A DNA stretch of 9,191 nt from Candidatus Methylomirabilota bacterium (lineage in GTDB: Bacteria > Methylomirabilota > Methylomirabilia > Methylomirabilales > Methylomirabilaceae), in contig JACQEV010000248.1 of assembly GCA_016200385.1 (NCBI GenBank), positions 1 through 9,191 on the forward strand, read 5' to 3'. Positions 5,983-9,191 of this stretch are shown here, one piece after another. Within the stretch, counting starts at the first letter, position 1. Each line of letters opens with the position of its first letter. The notes under the pieces are model-generated. The model saw nothing but the letters and a program-made list of their open reading frames with translations, was not told the DNA's origin and did not search any database. A program made the position numbers and the translations under genes.

Positions 5983-7182
5983 CTACCTTTCAAGACTTCC
6001 TGCTCCCTCGCCATTGTTGGGAGATGACTCCGTAACTGTAGCCGTCTTACCCGATAGCGCCCGCTCGATCTCTGCCTTCGCCTCGGGATCGGTCTCGCGC
6101 CACAGCGCCTCAGCAAGCGCCGCGCGTGCCTCCGTCGTCCCGATCTGCCCCAGAGCCCAGGCGGCGTGCCCCCGCACGAGCGGGTCCTGATCCGAGAGTG
6201 CTTTGGCTAAGGCTGGGACCGACCCAACAGATCTCAGGTTGCCGAGGGCCACCGCCACGTTCCGCAAGAACCCTCGCCGCTTCGGGCGCCGAATGGGGCT
6301 TCCCTTGAAGAGCGCCCGGAACTCCTTCTCGTCGAGCGCAAGCAGCGGAATCAGCTCCGGCGCATGAAGTCCGTCCCGTGGCTGGAAGGCGGGCTCTTCG
6401 CTGGGTTTCGCCTTGACATTGTACGGGCAGACGTCTTGGCAGATGTCGCAGCCAAAGACGTGATTGCCGACCAGCGGCCGCATCTCGACCGGCATACTTC
6501 CCTTGAGCTCGATCGTCAAGTAGGAGATGCAGCGGCGGGCATCCAGGCGATACGGTCCGACGAAGGCGTTGGTCGGGCAGGCCTTCAGACAGAGATCGCA
6601 CGAGCCGCACCGGTCCCTGATCGACCGGTCCGGAGGGAGATCGAGGCTCAAGAACAACTCCCCGAGGAAAAACCAGGAGCCCCGCTTCGGGGAGATGAGG
6701 TGCGTGTTTTTTCCGATCCATCCGATGCCGGTCCGGCCAGAGAAATCACGCTCCAGGACAGGCCCGGTGTCAACGTAGACCCTGCCGTGGACTGTCCCGC
6801 CGGCCTTCCTTCGAACCCAGGCCAAGAGCGAATCGAGCCGCCCTTCGAGAAGGGCGTGATAATCATCTCCCCAGGCGTATCGGGAGATCCACCCCCTAGG
6901 CGGGCCCGGTGGGGCCGCCTCGCGGGAGAATGGTGTGTAATAGTTCATGGCGACGGAGGCAACAGAACGGGCCCACGGTAACCACGCTCCCGGGTGGCGC
7001 CGGGCCTCCTCGGTCCGGGTGAGATAGGCCATCTCGCCGGCGTACCCCGCCCGCAGCCAGTCGGCGAACGTCTGTTCGTGGGGAGGGTCCGCGAGCGACG
7101 AGATTCCGACCATCTCGAAACCCAGCCGACAGGCCTGGTCTTTGATCGCTCTAGCCAGCTCTTCAGGGGTCTGTCCTGCCAC
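5983..7182 (-). CDS. queG: Epoxyqueuosine reductase QueG
   Basis: A 399-residue cobalamin and iron-sulfur enzyme that reduces epoxyqueuosine to queuosine in tRNA, the last step of queuosine synthesis. The N-terminal cobalamin-binding part contains YVDTGPVLERD (136-146, with the conserved Asp138) and GWIGKNTHLI (154-163). Two 4Fe-4S clusters are bound by C192-x2-C195-x2-C198-x3-C202 plus C218 and C245-x2-C248-x3-C252, each followed by Pro. All eight cysteines are present. The C-terminus (about 300-375) carries HEAT-like repeats (VPALAKALSDQDPLVRGHAAWAL), as in longer QueG proteins, probably for tRNA binding. The last 25 residues are a low-complexity tail. The start is GTG with AGGAGG five bases upstream, and a good promoter lies just before it. 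No other queuosine genes are in the window. Confidence 0.96.
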   Translation of the reverse strand: MAGQTPEELARAIKDQACRLGFEMVGISSLADPPHEQTFADWLRAGYAGEMAYLTRTEEARRHPGAWLPWARSVASVAMNYYTPFSREAAPPGPPRGWISRYAWGDDYHALLEGRLDSLLAWVRRKAGGTVHGRVYVDTGPVLERDFSGRTGIGWIGKNTHLISPKRGSWFFLGELFLSLDLPPDRSIRDRCGSCDLCLKACPTNAFVGPYRLDARRCISYLTIELKGSMPVEMRPLVGNHVFGCDICQDVCPYNVKAKPSEEPAFQPRDGLHAPELIPLLALDEKEFRALFKGSPIRRPKRRGFLRNVAVALGNLRSVGSVPALAKALSDQDPLVRGHAAWALGQIGTTEARAALAEALWRETDPEAKAEIERALSGKTATVTESSPNNGEGAGSLER

Positions 7183-7217
7183 GCTTGCCTCCTGCTCCGC
7201 TGCGGTTCGACCTCCCG

Positions 7218-7246
7218 ATTGTGCAGGGTTTTGGTCGATCCGTCAA
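7218..7246 (-). promoter_or_regulatory. Sigma-70-type promoter of queG
   Basis: On the minus strand TTGACG (7246-7241, five of six) and CACAAT (7223-7218, four of six) are separated by exactly 17 bases. The predicted start near 7211 would give a leader of about 29 bases containing the AGGAGG ribosome-binding site of the GTG start at 7182. Spacing and placement are both ideal. Confidence 0.55.
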
Positions 7247-7335
7247 CAGGATGCCTATCCGCTCACCTCGGCGAAGCGCCGCAGCGCGCGAAGAGCGATC
7301 GGACTATCCTCCCGGCCGGCGTTGGCGCTTTTCCC

Positions 7336-7364
7336 TTGACCCTCCGGCAGGGACGAATTATGGT
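7336..7364 (+). promoter_or_regulatory. Sigma-70-type promoter of the lipoprotein gene
   Basis: TTGACC (7336-7341, five of six) and TATGGT (7359-7364, four of six) are separated by 17 bases, about 50 bases before the ATG at 7417. This promoter covers an in-frame ATG at 7360, which argues against using that codon as the start. It faces away from the queG promoter about 90 bases to the left. Confidence 0.5.
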
Positions 7365-7416
7365 GATAACACCCTTTACCTCCAACGAGCGAAGAGGGAA
7401 TGAGGCCAACCTGACG

Positions 7417-7842
7417 ATGATCCGAAGGTTTTCGATCTGGCCCCTTGCTGCGGCAGCGATGGCAATGCTGGCCGGGTGTGCTGCGCCAGAGGTCCGCCCC
7501 GAGTTGGCGGTGATCACATCCCCGATCGATGACGTCTGGGTGGCCTTTGTCGAGGTGACAAAGCAGTCGGGGTTCGAGATCGAATCGACAGAGCCGTCCA
7601 CGCATCTGATCAGAGCTGGAAAGGACACAGTCATCCGCCTCCGCGGAGCGCCAGACCAATATCAGCGGACCCCGCTCACGACGCAGAAACAGCATCATGA
7701 TCTGAGGGTCTCGATGCGCCTCCGGAGTGACCGGTCAACGGCCGTCGAGATTGTCTATACCATCGATAAGGTCGCGGATGAAGATTCAGGCTTTGCACTA
7801 ATCAACGCCGTTCGAGAGCGTCTAGCCCTGGAAGGTCGATAG
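7417..7842 (+). CDS. Small lipoprotein of unknown function
   Basis: A 141-residue protein with a classical lipoprotein signal: MIRRF, a hydrophobic core (7-17) and lipobox L18-A-G-C21. The lipidated cysteine is followed by Ala, which under the Lol rule points to the outer membrane. The mature part (about 120 residues) starts PEVRPELAVITSPIDDVWVAFVEV and has alternating short strands and helices without recognisable catalytic motifs. The SPIDDVWVAFVEVTKQSGFEI stretch resembles the first helix and strand of small START-like or BamC-like folds, but I cannot assign a family. ATG 7417 is preferred over ATG 7360: the signal peptide then has normal length, and the upstream ATG overlaps the likely -10 element. 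The ribosome-binding site is weak (GAGG, 11 bases away). The frame stays open far to the left of 7360, antisense to queG, which I regard as chance. Confidence 0.7.
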   Translation: MIRRFSIWPLAAAAMAMLAGCAAPEVRPELAVITSPIDDVWVAFVEVTKQSGFEIESTEPSTHLIRAGKDTVIRLRGAPDQYQRTPLTTQKQHHDLRVSMRLRSDRSTAVEIVYTIDKVADEDSGFALINAVRERLALEGR

Positions 7843-7857
7843 ACTTTCCTTTCCGCC

Positions 7858-8655
7858 TCAGTGTCCTGCCTTCACGCTTCGGCCACGAACCACTTCTAAT
7901 TGGAGTCCCAGCAACTCCCGGAACCGAACCGCGTCCTCGGCCATGAAGATGTTGTTGAAGAGGCAGTAGGTCGGCAGATCCGGCTGGCAGGCGGCTGCCA
8001 GCCGCTGAAGATCCTGATCAGTGTGGACGTACCGGTACCCAGTCAAGCCGTGGAGCCGGAAGTAGCGGATTGCGCCGTAAAGCGCCGTCTCCTTGAGGGG
8101 ATCGACGACATGGATCAGATCCAAATCCTCGCAAAGGCCACGGACGAGGTCGGATGTCCAGGCTCCTCGTGGCTCCCAGGCGGCCCGCCAGCCTGTCCGG
8201 TCGATTGTGGAGAAGAAGGTGCGCAGGTTTGCGATATGCTCCGGCGTCGGGGTAAAGCGCGGGGGACACTGGAAGACGATGATCGTGGCGCCCAAAGCGT
8301 CCGCAAAGGCACGAGTTTGCGCCCAGGCGGCGAAGACCTCATCGGTGGGCCGGAACGCGCCGTAGCGTCCTTTCGCTTCAGGGGGGATCGGTTTGCCGAG
8401 GCGGCGGTAGGTGGGGCTTGAAGGCTCGTGGGTGATGAGCTGCCACGCCTTCATCGTAAACTCAAACCCGGGCGGGGCTGCGGCCCGCCACCGCTCCCCC
8501 GTTGTCACCCTCGGGAGCTTATAGAAGCTCTGCTGGATCTCGACAACCGGGAAGGTTTGGTAGTATTCCTGCCGCCGCATGGCGAAACCGCAAGTGCCAA
8601 CCTTGATCCGCTCGCTTGGCGGATCAGCCTTTCTGCTCCGGGCCATTCGCTTCAT
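7858..8655 (-). CDS. DUF72 (YecE-like) domain protein
   Basis: A 265-residue soluble protein of the DUF72 family, which has a TIM-barrel fold and no firmly established function. Family signatures are clear. KVGTCGF (18-24) is followed by YYQTFPVVEIQQSFYKLP, the strand and helix normally written vEvnstFYrlP. Further on are FTMKAWQLITH, the RLHGLTGY segment and the C-terminal CLFNNIFMAEDA block (normally FNN...AV). The length is normal. The ATG at 8655 has no strong ribosome-binding site; ATG at 8646 (residue 4) is an alternative. It is convergent with the lipoprotein gene, leaving only 15 bases between their ends, and no terminator was seen there. Confidence 0.9.
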   Translation of the reverse strand: MKRMARSRKADPPSERIKVGTCGFAMRRQEYYQTFPVVEIQQSFYKLPRVTTGERWRAAAPPGFEFTMKAWQLITHEPSSPTYRRLGKPIPPEAKGRYGAFRPTDEVFAAWAQTRAFADALGATIIVFQCPPRFTPTPEHIANLRTFFSTIDRTGWRAAWEPRGAWTSDLVRGLCEDLDLIHVVDPLKETALYGAIRYFRLHGLTGYRYVHTDQDLQRLAAACQPDLPTYCLFNNIFMAEDAVRFRELLGLQLEVVRGRSVKAGH

Positions 8656-8919
8656 ACTTCAATCATACACCTGCCATGACTTCCCGACCTAGCAAAACCG
8701 TCCCTGGAGTGCTGTTCGGCCACAGCGCGCACCTTTCGGGAAGACTTCTCCGGTGAATCTCAACAGGTGGTTCGGATCTGGCCTTCGTCCCAGTAGAAGC
8801 TGAGGGGCTAGCGGTGAAAGCGCTTAACGGGTGGCAGAGTTAATTGCGGAGAAGGTGATGCTCTGCATCTTGCATGCGGGAAACAATTTGCCCTATGCCA
8901 AATCTTTGAGACACGGGTA
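8656..8919. other. 264-base non-coding stretch between hicA and the DUF72 gene
   Basis: No convincing gene is visible. A TATGAT box (minus strand, 8667-8662) lies so close to the DUF72 ATG that it would make a nearly leaderless transcript, but it lacks a recognisable -35. GCAGAG at 8834-8839 and CTCTGC at 8861-8866 form a weak inverted repeat downstream of hicA with no T run. No tRNA, direct repeat or transposon end was found by eye. Confidence 0.3.
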
Positions 8920-9159
8920 TTACTTTATCAGTCCTAACCGACGCAAATCCTCCTGGGTCCACCGAGCGGCTTCGATGATCTGTTTTAAGGTCCCGATGGG
9001 CAAAGTATCCCGACCATGATGATAGTGTAACACCACTCTACGGCCATCAGGGTGTCGATACAATCTTTGGCTTCCCTTCACGCGGCGAAAGACAAAGCCT
9101 TCTCGCTCCAGAGCCTGAACCAGCTTCCGGACTGGAAGGCTGCGAAGGCCTTCGATCAT
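8920..9159 (-). CDS. hicA: HicA-family toxin (YcfA-like mRNA interferase) with altered active site
   Basis: A 79-residue protein with the dsRBD-like HicA fold. Recognisable elements are VRKLVQALEREGFVFRRVKGS (10-30, helix 1 and strand 1), the strand block RLYRHPDGRRVVLHYHHGRD (32-51), and LPIGTLKQIIEAARWTQEDL (53-72). In family members the GS pair is normally followed by the catalytic histidine (GSHxxY). Here residue 31 is Gln, codon CAA, so the expected mRNA-cleaving residue is missing. The rest of the fold is intact and of normal length. There is no ribosome-binding site of its own. The ATG overlaps the TGA of the preceding gene (ATGA), so translation is probably coupled. It could be an inactive toxin, a non-toxic regulator or one that uses another histidine (H36, H45, H47 or H48 lie nearby). 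Confidence 0.85.
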   Translation of the reverse strand: MIEGLRSLPVRKLVQALEREGFVFRRVKGSQRLYRHPDGRRVVLHYHHGRDTLPIGTLKQIIEAARWTQEDLRRLGLIK

Positions 9160-9191
9160 ACCGTGACAGCCACAGCCGGAGAATCAAGAAC
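9156..9191 (-). CDS. hicB: Partial upstream gene, probably the HicB antitoxin C-terminus
   Basis: On the minus strand one frame is open from the window edge to a TGA at 9158-9156. It encodes the last 11 residues VLDSPAVAVTV and overlaps the hicA start by four bases (ATGA). Such overlaps are common in hicBA operons with hicB first, and a short hydrophobic beta-like tail fits the end of a small HicB. With only 11 residues visible, assignment rests on context rather than sequence. Confidence 0.45.
   Translation of the reverse strand, partial: VLDSPAVAVTV

Noticed and set aside
7202..7214. GGTTCGA stretch resembling a tRNA T-loop
   Set aside because: No matching acceptor, D or anticodon arms around it; it lies in the queG leader.
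6994..7416. Upstream in-frame extension of the lipoprotein gene
   Set aside because: It runs antisense to queG and would bury the lipoprotein signal peptide in mid-protein; a good promoter at 7336-7364 lies inside it.
8831..9019. Plus-strand frame starting GTG across the end of hicA
   Set aside because: More than half of it is antisense to hicA, it has no ribosome-binding site and no recognisable family.

Overview
The window comes from a GC-rich, Gram-negative-type bacterium. It has periplasmic and outer-membrane-type proteins, a sigma-54 activator and an ECF sigma/anti-sigma pair. The overall look recalls NC10/Methylomirabilota or deltaproteobacterial-like lineages, but this is an impression and a weak one. 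No rRNA, tRNA, insertion sequence or CRISPR array was seen, and no stretch longer than 300 bases lacks a gene.

Left half (about 80-5330), nearly all on the minus strand: two adjacent regulatory modules read right to left. The first is a membrane sensor histidine kinase (3771-5249), its NtrC-family sigma-54 activator (2329-3771, one-base overlap), and a 31-residue gene with a GTG start (2212-2307) that I recognise as a bS22/AURKAIP1-COX24-type ribosomal protein. The second is an ECF sigma factor (1476-2027), a zinc-finger membrane anti-sigma factor (744-1451) and a Spy/CpxP-like periplasmic protein (127-759). The second module is closely spaced or overlapping and ends at a probable terminator (82-106). 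An RpoE-like promoter candidate (2173-2201) lies before the sigma gene, suggesting autoregulation. Together this looks like an envelope-stress or metal-stress locus. It combines the logic of ZraSR/ZraP (two-component system plus Spy-like protein) with that of CnrYXH (ECF sigma, anti-sigma and Spy-like sensor).

Right half (about 5367-8655): a short methyltransferase-like gene whose SAM-binding glycine loop is degenerate or lies outside the best-supported start (5417-5962, +). Next comes epoxyqueuosine reductase QueG (5983-7182, -), which converges on it with only 20 bases between. A small lipoprotein of unknown function (7417-7842, +) is divergent from queG, with good sigma-70-like promoters facing both ways. 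A DUF72 protein (7858-8655, -) follows.

Right edge (8920-9191): a HicA-family toxin gene whose conserved catalytic histidine position reads glutamine. It is preceded by the last 11 codons of an overlapping upstream gene, most simply the hicB antitoxin, cut by the window edge.
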